A stretch of DNA of 9,576 nucleotides. Source: Solirubrobacteraceae bacterium (GTDB lineage Bacteria > Actinomycetota > Thermoleophilia > Solirubrobacterales > Solirubrobacteraceae). The number at the start of each line of letters is the position of its first letter. Within the stretch, counting starts at the first letter, position 1. A program made the translations under genes and the position numbers. Of the stretch, positions 1-5,405 are shown piece by piece. The DNA lies in contig JADGIB010000129.1 in NCBI GenBank assembly GCA_019683665.1, positions 1 through 9,576 of the forward strand, given 5' to 3'. The notes beneath the pieces are model-generated. The model was given only the letters and a program-made list of their open reading frames with translations. It had not been told where the DNA came from and searched no databases.

Positions 1-1
1 G

Positions 2-436
2 GCGCCGGCGACCGGGCGCGGCGCGCGGCCGGGCGGCCGCGGCGCGCCGGCGGCCCGCGCGGCCGCGCCCCCGCCGTCGCCCCCGGCCGCCGCGCCCGCG
101 CCTGAGCGGGCCGCGCCGGGCGCCGCCGGCGTCGACGGCGCCTGGACGTGCCGGATGGACACGCCGCTGGGCGAGCAGACCGTCGCCCTGTGGCTGGCCG
201 TCGAGGGCGAGGCCCTCACCGGCCGGGCCGACACCCCGTTCGGCCCCTACGAGCTGCGCGACGGCCGCGCCCGCGGCGGCGAGCTGACGTGGAGCATCCC
301 GGTGACGAGCCCGGTCGAGGTCGAGCTGCGCTTCCGGGCCACGGTGACCGGCGGCCTCCTCGACGGGGTCGTCGCGGCCGGCCCGTTCGGCGAGCAGCCG
401 TTCACCGGCACCCGCGCCGAGGGCGCGCCGGGCTAG
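2..436 (+). CDS. C-terminal part of a protein ending in a small beta-rich domain; 5' end lies outside the window
   Basis: The frame is open from the left edge to TAG at 434-436, so the true start is outside. The first ~42 residues seen are almost only Ala, Pro, Gly and Arg, which looks like a disordered linker after an unseen upstream domain. From about position 131 a compact ~95-residue domain begins: GAWTCRMDTPLGEQ, then alternating hydrophobic strands, and the ending FGEQPFTGTR. I recognise this 'G-W-x-TP-(M/L)-GEQ ... FxGTR' pattern from small conserved beta-strand-rich proteins and C-terminal modules in bacteria, but I know of no established function. ATG at 155 would start inside the first strand and remove the conserved Trp, so I do not believe it is the start. 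The gene converges on the PH-domain gene with only 4 bp between stop codons. Reading frame fairly sure; function unknown. Confidence 0.65.
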   Translation, partial: APATGRGARPGGRGAPAARAAAPPPSPPAAAPAPERAAPGAAGVDGAWTCRMDTPLGEQTVALWLAVEGEALTGRADTPFGPYELRDGRARGGELTWSIPVTSPVEVELRFRATVTGGLLDGVVAAGPFGEQPFTGTRAEGAPG

Positions 437-440
437 CGGG

Positions 441-959
441 CTAGGAGAGGCCGTCGGCCGGGCGCGGCCGGCCGGGCGCCATCGAGTGCTCGCGCTGCGC
501 CTTGTCGACGGCGGCGACGACCTTCTCCGGGTCGTTGACGCCCTCGAAGCGGAAGTCCGCGTCGTTCGTCCCGCCCGCGGTGTCGAAGTCGACGTCGCCG
601 ACGTTGAGGAGCCGTTCGAAGATCCCCTGGTCGGTGTTCACGTTCTGGACGCGCTCGATGCGGGTCTGCTGGACCTTGCGGGCGATGATCCCGCGCTGGA
701 TGCGCAGCCGCTGCGTCGTGATCGTGTAGACGGTGAACATCCGGTTCACGAACCCGGCGAGGATCGTCAGGCAGAGCACGACGACGACCACGAGCGCGAC
801 CGCGAGCCAGTCGACCCCGTCGCCGAACACGCCGGTCCCCAGCGCGGTCAGCAGGCCGAGGACGATCGCCCCGAGCACGCCGCGTCCGTAGAGCGCCCAC
901 GTCGAGCGCCAGGACGGATGGCCGTTGTAGATGATCTCCTCGCCGGGATGCAGCTCCAT
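441..959 (-). CDS. PH domain-containing membrane protein (bPH2 / DUF304, YdbS-like)
   Basis: This is a 172-residue protein with a short cytosolic N-terminus (MELHPGEEIIYNGHPSW), two membrane segments at about residues 24-45 and 50-71, then a bacterial PH-like domain from about 73 to 155. The stretch TVYTITTQRLRIQRGIIARK, followed by RIERVQNVN, a GIFERLLNVGDV segment and a Thr-Ala-Gly-Gly turn, is the classic DUF304/bPH2 pattern, as is the N-terminal 'GE.i.y.ghPsw' element. Family members are membrane-anchored and their molecular role is mostly undefined. The length is typical of single-domain members. ATG at 957-959 is chosen because a TAGACT box lies 9 nt upstream and the conserved N-terminal motif begins right there. 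The gene is divergent from the amidase across 55 bp. The C-terminal tail (from 160) is Pro/Arg-rich and probably disordered. Family sure, function open. Confidence 0.9.
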   Translation of the reverse strand: MELHPGEEIIYNGHPSWRSTWALYGRGVLGAIVLGLLTALGTGVFGDGVDWLAVALVVVVVLCLTILAGFVNRMFTVYTITTQRLRIQRGIIARKVQQTRIERVQNVNTDQGIFERLLNVGDVDFDTAGGTNDADFRFEGVNDPEKVVAAVDKAQREHSMAPGRPRPADGLS

Positions 960-968
960 GGCGGCGCG

Positions 969-974
969 AGTCTA
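969..974 (-). promoter_or_regulatory. -10 box of the PH-protein gene, probably leaderless
   Basis: On the minus strand this reads TAGACT and ends 9 nt before the ATG at 959. There is no purine-rich Shine-Dalgarno in the 9 nt between them (CGCGCCGCC). An actinobacterial TANNNT -10 with transcription starting about 7 nt downstream would put the 5' end at or next to the start codon. No convincing -35 is visible. Confidence 0.6.
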
Positions 975-1000
975 CGACGGCGGGCCGGCCCCCGCCACCG

Positions 1001-1006
1001 TAGGGT
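1001..1006 (+). promoter_or_regulatory. -10 box of the amidase gene, probably leaderless
   Basis: TAGGGT is followed by 8 nt (GTCACCGC) and then ATG at 1015, without a Shine-Dalgarno. The spacing is that expected for a transcript starting on the start codon. This supports 1015 as the start, rather than the in-frame ATG at 931, which lies inside the divergent PH gene. Confidence 0.6.
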
Positions 1007-1014
1007 GTCACCGC

Positions 1015-2340
1015 ATGGAGGAGCTGCGAGGGCTGGCCGGGAGGCTGGCCACCGGAGAGCTGTCGGCCACGGAGGTCGCGCGCCGGACGCTCGAGCGCAT
1101 CCGGGACGCCGCCGCGCTGGGCGCGTTCGCCGCGGTCGACGAGGAGGCGGTCCTCGCCCAGGCGGCCGCGTGCGACGCGCGCCCGGCCCAGGGGCCGCTG
1201 CACGGCGTGCCGATCGCCGTCAAGGACAACATCGACGTGGCCGGGCTGCCGACGCGCGCCGGAAGCCGGGCGCTGCCGGACGCGCCCGCGCAGGCCGACG
1301 CCGAGGTCGTGGCCCGGCTGCGGGCGGCGGGCGCCGTCATCGTCGGCAAGCTCGCCATGCACGAGCTCGCGCTCGGCGTCATCAGCCCCGGCGTCGGCAA
1401 CCCGCGGCTCCCCGGCCGGGTCGCCGGCGGGTCGAGCGGCGGCAGCGGGGCGGCGGTCACGGCCGGCCTGTGCGCGGGCGCGCTCGGGACCGACACCGGC
1501 GGCTCGGTGCGCGTGCCCGCCGCGTTCTGCGGCTGCGCCGGGCTGCGGCCGACGACCGGCGCGGTCCCGAGCGACGGCGTCCTGCCGCTGTCGTGGTCGC
1601 ACGACACGGTCGGGCCGCTGGCGCCGACCGTCGCCGACGTCGCGCTCCTGCAGGCGGTCATCGCCGGCTGGGAGCGGGTGCCGACGACGCCGGGCGGGCC
1701 GGGCCGCCTCGCGCTCTGGACGGGCGACCCGCACCCGGTCGACCCGGCGGTCGCCGAGGCCTTCGCCGCCGCCGTCGCCGCCCTGCGGGCGGCGGGCTTC
1801 GAGGTCGTCGAGCGGCCGGCCCCGGACCTCGGCGCCGTCGCCGACCTGCAGATCCGCATCGCCGGCCCCGAGGCGGCGGCCTCGACGGCGACCCACCTCG
1901 GCGTCGAGCCCGGCACCCCGGCGTTCGAGGCCGCCACCGAGGCGCTCGCCCCCGACGTGCGGGCGATCGTCCGCGCCGACCCGGGCTCGGCCGCCGACCA
2001 CGTGCGGGCGGTCCGCGTCGAGGCGCCGGTCGTCGCCGCGCGGCTGGAGGCCGAGCTCGAGGACGTCGACGCGATCCTCACCCCGGTCGCGCCCGCGCCC
2101 CCGCCGCCGGTCGGCGTCGGCGAGTGGATGGAGATCGCCGGCGAGCGCCGCCCGACGTTCTTCGCCCTCACCCGCTACGCGACGATCGCCAGCGTCGCGG
2201 GCGCGCCGGCGCTGGCGATCCCGGGCCCGCGGCCGGGGATCGGCGTGCAGCTCATCGGCCGCCCGGGCGCCGACGCCGGCCTGCTCGGGCTCGGCCTGGC
2301 CGTCGAGGCGGCGGTCCGCGCGGCGGCCGGCGGCGGCTGA
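1015..2340 (+). CDS. Amidase signature family hydrolase
   Basis: This is a 441-residue enzyme of the amidase signature (AS) family, which hydrolyses carboxamides using a Ser-cisSer-Lys triad. All three residues are visible: Lys70 in GVPIAVKDN, cis-Ser140 in the glycine/serine-rich loop GGSSGGSGAAV (138-148), and nucleophile Ser164 in GTDTGGSVRVPAAF. The Ser140-Ser164 spacing of 24 matches GatA and FAAH. The C-terminal part has the usual DAILTPVAP segment and a late SVAGAPALAIP element. An earlier in-frame ATG exists at 931, but it would overlap the PH gene; the ATG at 1015 follows a TAGGGT box and begins the family's normal N-terminal helix (ELRGLAGRLATGELSATEV). There is no gatB or gatC nearby and the amidotransferase subunit GatA is usually longer (~480), so this is more likely a stand-alone amidase. 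The substrate cannot be told. The stop abuts the stop of the convergent gene. Confidence 0.92.
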   Translation: MEELRGLAGRLATGELSATEVARRTLERIRDAAALGAFAAVDEEAVLAQAAACDARPAQGPLHGVPIAVKDNIDVAGLPTRAGSRALPDAPAQADAEVVARLRAAGAVIVGKLAMHELALGVISPGVGNPRLPGRVAGGSSGGSGAAVTAGLCAGALGTDTGGSVRVPAAFCGCAGLRPTTGAVPSDGVLPLSWSHDTVGPLAPTVADVALLQAVIAGWERVPTTPGGPGRLALWTGDPHPVDPAVAEAFAAAVAALRAAGFEVVERPAPDLGAVADLQIRIAGPEAAASTATHLGVEPGTPAFEAATEALAPDVRAIVRADPGSAADHVRAVRVEAPVVAARLEAELEDVDAILTPVAPAPPPPVGVGEWMEIAGERRPTFFALTRYATIASVAGAPALAIPGPRPGIGVQLIGRPGADAGLLGLGLAVEAAVRAAAGGG

Positions 2341-3117
2341 TCAGCGCTCGCGCTCGACGGCGGCCGCCGCGGCCCGCGCCGCGGCGGCCGTCGTGGCGAT
2401 CCCGACTCCGGGCGGCAGCTCGGCGTGCACCTCGGAGGAGTGGTCGATCCGGAGCGTCCCCTCGAGCAGGACGAGGTCGAACACGTGCCCGCCGCGGGCG
2501 CGGGCGGCGTCGGCGACGTGGAGGTGGTGGCCGGTGACGTTCAGCGCGCCGGCCGCGTCGGGGAAGCGGAAGCCGACGAGCGTCGCGTCGAGGTCGTGCA
2601 GCTCGAAGACCCGCTGCTGGGCGACGACCTCGGCCAGCGGCCGGTACGGGCGCGCCTGGCGCGGGACGGAGCGGGCGCGGATGCGGGCGAAGCGGCCGTC
2701 GACGCGGATCGCGTGCGCGAGCGCCGGGCCCCCGGGCAGGTGGCGGTCGGCCTCGGCCAGCAGCTCGTCGAGCCGGCGCGGGCCGTCGAGCTCGACGCGC
2801 ACGTCGGCCGCGAACGGGATGACGACCGCGAACGGGGTGCGCTCGGCCGGGTCGACCGGCTCCAGGCGCCCCGCGACCGTCGCCCGGTACGCGGCCCCGT
2901 CGACGACGACGAGCTCGCCGTCGAGCGCGTCGAGCGTGCCCAGCCCGTGGTCGCCGTGCTCGAGCACCTCGCCGATCGTCACGTCGCCGTCGTAGGCGCC
3001 GTCGAGGAGCGCGGCGATCGTCGACGTCTGGAAGACGACGTGCGGCGCGCGCTCGGGGGCGAGCTCCGCGCGGTGGAGCGCCCGGACGTGGAGCGCGTGC
3101 AGGAGGCGGTCGTCCAC
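2341..3117 (-). CDS. alsD: Alpha-acetolactate decarboxylase (EC 4.1.1.5)
   Basis: This 258-residue enzyme converts (S)-2-acetolactate to (R)-acetoin with release of CO2, the step leading to acetoin and 2,3-butanediol. Family landmarks appear in order: VFQTSTIAALLDGAYDGDVTIGE (residues 28-50), HGDHGLGTLDALDGELVVVDG (54-74) with Glu68, the TPFAVV segment, AIRVDGRFARIRARSVPRQ (136-154) with Arg149, and GHHLHVADAARARGGHVFD (196-214). His198, His200 and His211 have the 2- and 11-residue spacing of the zinc ligands in the Brevibacillus enzyme (His194/196/207), so the metal site is intact. The start is GTG at 3115-3117, preceded by TAGGCT at 9 nt; the annotated length matches the family. No acetolactate synthase gene is next to it, so substrate must come from branched-chain amino acid synthesis or a distant alsS. 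The Ala-rich C-terminus (246-253) is poorly conserved. Family assignment is secure. Confidence 0.93.
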   Translation of the reverse strand: MDDRLLHALHVRALHRAELAPERAPHVVFQTSTIAALLDGAYDGDVTIGEVLEHGDHGLGTLDALDGELVVVDGAAYRATVAGRLEPVDPAERTPFAVVIPFAADVRVELDGPRRLDELLAEADRHLPGGPALAHAIRVDGRFARIRARSVPRQARPYRPLAEVVAQQRVFELHDLDATLVGFRFPDAAGALNVTGHHLHVADAARARGGHVFDLVLLEGTLRIDHSSEVHAELPPGVGIATTAAAARAAAAAVERER

Positions 3118-3126
3118 GGGCGCGCG

Positions 3127-3132
3127 AGCCTA
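3127..3132 (-). promoter_or_regulatory. -10 box of the acetolactate decarboxylase gene, probably leaderless
   Basis: The minus-strand reading is TAGGCT, ending 9 nt before GTG at 3117, with only CGCGCGCCC between. It sits back to back with the HIT gene's box; the two start codons are separated by just 36 bp, so the two RNA polymerase sites must overlap. Confidence 0.55.
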
Positions 3133-3140
3133 CACCCAGG

Positions 3141-3146
3141 TAGATT
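3141..3146 (+). promoter_or_regulatory. -10 box of the HIT gene, probably leaderless
   Basis: TAGATT is followed by 7 nt (CGCGCCG) and then ATG at 3154. No Shine-Dalgarno is present. It is the most A/T-rich TAGRNT box in the window. Its upstream promoter half would overlap the -10 and start of the divergent decarboxylase gene. Confidence 0.6.
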
Positions 3147-3153
3147 CGCGCCG

Positions 3154-3549
3154 ATGGCATCGATCTTCACCCGCATCGTGGCCGGCGAGATCCCGGCGCA
3201 CAGGCTCCGCGAGGACGACCGCTTCCTCGCCTTCCTCGACATCCGCCCGATCCGGGCCGGGCACACGCTCGTGATCCCCAAGCAGGAGATCGATCACCTG
3301 TGGGACCTGCCCGACGACCTGCTCGGCGACCTGTTCGTGTTCGCCAAGCCGATCGCGGCGGCGATCAAGGCCGAGACCGGCGCCGCGCGCGTCGGGGTCG
3401 CGGTCGTCGGCATCGAGGTGCCGCACGCGCACGTCCACCTCGTCCCGCTCGACGACGTCCACGACATCGACTTCCGCCGCGCCCGCGAGGCGGCTCAGGA
3501 CGAGCTGGCCGACTTGGCCGCCCGCCTGCGGGCCCGCCTCGACGGGTAG
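3154..3549 (+). CDS. HIT (histidine triad) family protein, Hint-like
   Basis: This 131-residue protein belongs to the histidine triad superfamily, whose members bind nucleotides and hydrolyse phosphoramidate or phosphoanhydride bonds of purine nucleotide conjugates. The diagnostic motif is at residues 91-97 (HAHVHLV), with His93 the expected nucleophile. The N-terminus, SIFTRIVAGEIPAHRLREDD followed by FLAFLDIRPIRAGHTLVIPK, is the normal Hint fold. The central stretch RVGVAVVGIEVPHAHVHLVPLDD differs from the 'N.G..AGQ.V.H.H.H..PR' form typical of many bacterial Hint proteins. To me it looks more like the variant common in Bacteroidetes, with Gly-Val-Ala-Val-Val-Gly before the triad. ATG at 3154 is fixed by the motif-bearing N-terminus and the TAGATT box. 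The 3' end overlaps the tail of the convergent membrane-protein gene by 55 bp. The cellular substrate is unknown. Confidence 0.94.
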   Translation: MASIFTRIVAGEIPAHRLREDDRFLAFLDIRPIRAGHTLVIPKQEIDHLWDLPDDLLGDLFVFAKPIAAAIKAETGAARVGVAVVGIEVPHAHVHLVPLDDVHDIDFRRAREAAQDELADLAARLRARLDG

Positions 3550-5348
3550 GCCGGGGGGGGGGCGGCGGGGCCGCGCAGCCGGGCGCGGGCCCGCGCCAGC
3601 CCCCAGCCGAGCCCGCCGGCGAGCGCGAGCGCGAGCGCGAGGACGGTGGCGTAGGCGAGCGCGGTGAGCCGGCCGGGGGCGACGCGGGCCTCGCGCTGCA
3701 GGAGCCGCCGGTCGGGCACGAGCGCGCGCTCGGCGCGCGCGGGCGCCGGGATCTCCACCGCCGGGATCGCCGGGTCGGCCGGGAGGAAGACCGGGACGGC
3801 GCCGAGCGCGCGCCCGGCGTGGAGGCGCAGCATCGACTTCCAGGTGCCGCCGATCGGGAGCGGGCGGGTCGTCTCCCACACCCCGGGCGCGACCTCGCGC
3901 AGCGGCGCGACGACGGCGCCGCCGCCCTGCCAGGACGTCTGCGTCCACCAGCGGGCGCCGTCGGCGGCGTCCGGCGGGTCGAGCCGCACGGTCGCGTGGA
4001 CGGTCCGCTGCGGCGCGGGCGCCGCCTCGCTCAGCGCGACCCGGGCGCGCACGTCGGGCGGGTCGGCGGCCGGCAGCGTCCAGGCGATCGCGGCGACGAG
4101 GACGGCGAGCCCGCCGGCGGCCCAGCGTCCGGCGCGCCGCGGGAGCGGGACGCCGGGGGAGACCGCGGCGCCGATCCAGCCGCCGAGGACGCCGCCGCCG
4201 ACCGCGGCGGCCGTCCCCAGCGCGATCGCCGCCGGGAGCAGCGACGGCGGCCAGGCGAGCGGCATCCACAGGTGGCTCCAGCCGAGCTCGGCCGCGACCC
4301 CGAGCGTCCCGATCCCGAGCCCGGCGAGCGCCCCGGCCCGCAGGGGCCGCGCCGCCCCGCCGCGCCGCGCCGCGGCCTCGACGACGAGCGCCTCGACGAC
4401 GTAGAGCGGGAGGTGCGGCGTCGTCCGGCCGAGGACCGGCCCGACGAGCAGCGCGACGGCGCCGCGCATGAGCAGGAAGGCGGCGACGGCGAGCAGCGCG
4501 CCGCCGGGCCCGAGGTGGACGCGCGCGGCCACGAGCGCGACCGAGGCGGCGAGCGCGAGCAGGAGCGGGTGGAAGAGGAGGGCGAACTGGGGGACGCCGA
4601 AGTCGAACTCGCCCTGGAACGTCGAGAGCGCGACGAGCAGGCCGCCGGCGAGCAGGACGGCGCGCAGCCGGTGCGCGCGGCCCCGCTCGCGGGCCGGGGC
4701 GCCGCCCGCGCCGCGCCGGGCGCGCGCGGCCGCGGCGCCCTCGGCGCCGAGCACGAGCGCGGCGACCGTGGCCAGCGACGCGCCGCCGATGAGCATGAGG
4801 TGGGTCGGCCCCCACAGCGTCACGTCCTGGCCGAAGAGGCGGTGCCAGCCGTCGTCGAGCGGGAACCCGGCGAGCGCGAACGCCGCGCAGCCGAGCAGGA
4901 GCAGGCCGCCCGCCGGCGCCTCCCAGCCCGGCGCGATCCGCACCGCGGCGGGGCCGGGGCGCTCGAGCGGCAGCGCGATCGCCGCGACGGCGGCGGCGAG
5001 GACGCCGAACAGGCCGGCCAGGATGAGGTGGTGGGCCGGGTTGGCCAGCGGCCCCTCGTCGCGGCCCTCGTCGATGTGCAGCGCGACGTCCCAGTACATG
5101 CCGAGCAGGGCGACGGCGAGCGAGGCGCCGGCGATCGCCGACGGGACGGCCGCCCAGCCGGGCAGGCCGGTCGCGCGCTCCGCGCGGGCCGCCAGGCGCC
5201 GGGTCCAGCGCAGGCGCCCGCTGCGGTGGCCGGTCGCGAGGACGAGCATCGCGACGGTGAGGACGGTGGCGGCGGCCGTGGCGATCGCGATCTGGTCGAG
5301 GGCGGCGCCGCCCGCCGGGGCGGCCTGCGCCGGCCACGCGTCGAACAT
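3495..5348 (-). CDS. Large polytopic membrane protein with His/Asp motif repeat and a YtkA/FixH-like domain; function unknown
   Basis: This 617-residue protein has about nine or ten hydrophobic segments (near 18-40, 67-84, 106-127, 145-162, 182-202, 229-242, 258-275, 283-303, 367-398 and 409-426). A soluble stretch (~432-535) follows, then a last membrane helix (561-585) and a basic tail. Two similar motifs stand out: residues 86-107 (Trp86, Asp87, His91, Gly95, Asp97, Pro104, His106, His107) and 165-183 (Asp165, His169, Gly173, Asp175, Pro181, His183). Such membrane His/Asp residues could bind a metal or a proton, but that is inference. The soluble stretch, with RWWTQTSW, a Gly-Gly-Thr-Trp-Lys turn, LRLHAG and VFLPADPAIPA, resembles YtkA/FixH-like beta domains. 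ATG at 5346-5348 lies inside a 31-bp palindrome shared with the divergent MerR-type regulator, which probably controls it. A G10 tract (plus strand) lies in codons ~596-599, and the last 55 bp overlap the HIT gene. Coding status good, role unknown. Confidence 0.82.
   Translation of the reverse strand: MFDAWPAQAAPAGGAALDQIAIATAAATVLTVAMLVLATGHRSGRLRWTRRLAARAERATGLPGWAAVPSAIAGASLAVALLGMYWDVALHIDEGRDEGPLANPAHHLILAGLFGVLAAAVAAIALPLERPGPAAVRIAPGWEAPAGGLLLLGCAAFALAGFPLDDGWHRLFGQDVTLWGPTHLMLIGGASLATVAALVLGAEGAAAARARRGAGGAPARERGRAHRLRAVLLAGGLLVALSTFQGEFDFGVPQFALLFHPLLLALAASVALVAARVHLGPGGALLAVAAFLLMRGAVALLVGPVLGRTTPHLPLYVVEALVVEAAARRGGAARPLRAGALAGLGIGTLGVAAELGWSHLWMPLAWPPSLLPAAIALGTAAAVGGGVLGGWIGAAVSPGVPLPRRAGRWAAGGLAVLVAAIAWTLPAADPPDVRARVALSEAAPAPQRTVHATVRLDPPDAADGARWWTQTSWQGGGAVVAPLREVAPGVWETTRPLPIGGTWKSMLRLHAGRALGAVPVFLPADPAIPAVEIPAPARAERALVPDRRLLQREARVAPGRLTALAYATVLALALALAGGLGWGLARARARLRGPAAPPPAYPSRRARRRAAKSASSS
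3553..3562. repeat. G10 homopolymer tract in the 3' end of the membrane-protein gene
   Basis: Ten consecutive G on the plus strand (C10 on the coding strand) encode the end of Ala-Ala-Pro-Pro-Pro near residue 597 of the minus-strand membrane protein. A one-base change in length would replace the last ~20 residues and carry the frame far into the HIT gene. It could be slippage-prone or a sequencing error site; as given, the frame closes 19 codons later. Confidence 0.8.
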
Positions 5349-5374
5349 GGATCGATGTTACATCGATCAGTGTT
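5344..5374. promoter_or_regulatory. 31-bp palindromic operator between the MerR-type gene and the divergent membrane-protein gene
   Basis: The left arm AACATGGATCGATGT (5344-5358) and right arm ACATCGATCAGTGTT (5360-5374) flank a single T. They are inverted copies matching at 13 of 15 positions; the inner 9-bp arms GATCGATGT/ACATCGATC are perfect. The site is strikingly A/T-rich for this window. It covers the start codon and the putative -10 (TAACAT) of the minus-strand gene and ends 15 bp before the -10 of the regulator gene. The position fits an operator bound by the neighbouring MerR-family protein, repressing or remodelling both promoters. The palindrome is directly visible; its binding partner is inferred. 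Confidence 0.72.
5355..5360 (-). promoter_or_regulatory. Putative -10 box of the large membrane-protein gene
   Basis: TAACAT on the minus strand ends 6 nt before ATG at 5348 and lies in the core of the palindrome. A second, weaker candidate is TATGCA at 5379-5374 on the same strand, which would give a leader of about 20 nt. The first fits the leaderless pattern of the neighbours. Confidence 0.4.
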
Positions 5375-5388
5375 GCATAGGGCGCGGC

Positions 5389-5394
5389 TAGGGT
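5389..5394 (+). promoter_or_regulatory. -10 box of the MerR-MFS-UPF0104 operon
   Basis: TAGGGT is followed by 11 nt and ATG at 5406. A start about 7 nt after the box would leave a leader of only a few bases, and no Shine-Dalgarno is present. The 31-bp palindrome ends 15 bp upstream, where the -35/spacer region would lie, suiting autoregulation. Confidence 0.5.
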
Positions 5395-5405
5395 GGCCGT
5401 GTCCG

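Noticed and set aside
931..1014. Upstream ATG at 931 as the amidase start
   Set aside because: It would add 28 unrelated residues, overlap the divergent PH gene, and place the TAGGGT box inside the coding region.
486..2537. 683-codon plus-strand frame across the PH gene and amidase
   Set aside because: It is Arg/Gly-rich and low-complexity, and conflicts with two well-supported genes in other frames.
3130..5337. 735-codon minus-strand frame overlapping the polytopic membrane protein
   Set aside because: It is the +1 shadow of the membrane-protein gene, with no hydrophobic segments or recognisable motifs.
3300..5405. Plus-strand open frame joined to the start of the MerR-family gene
   Set aside because: The region before 5406 encodes low-complexity sequence antisense to the polytopic membrane protein; only the part from 5406 matches the MerR family.
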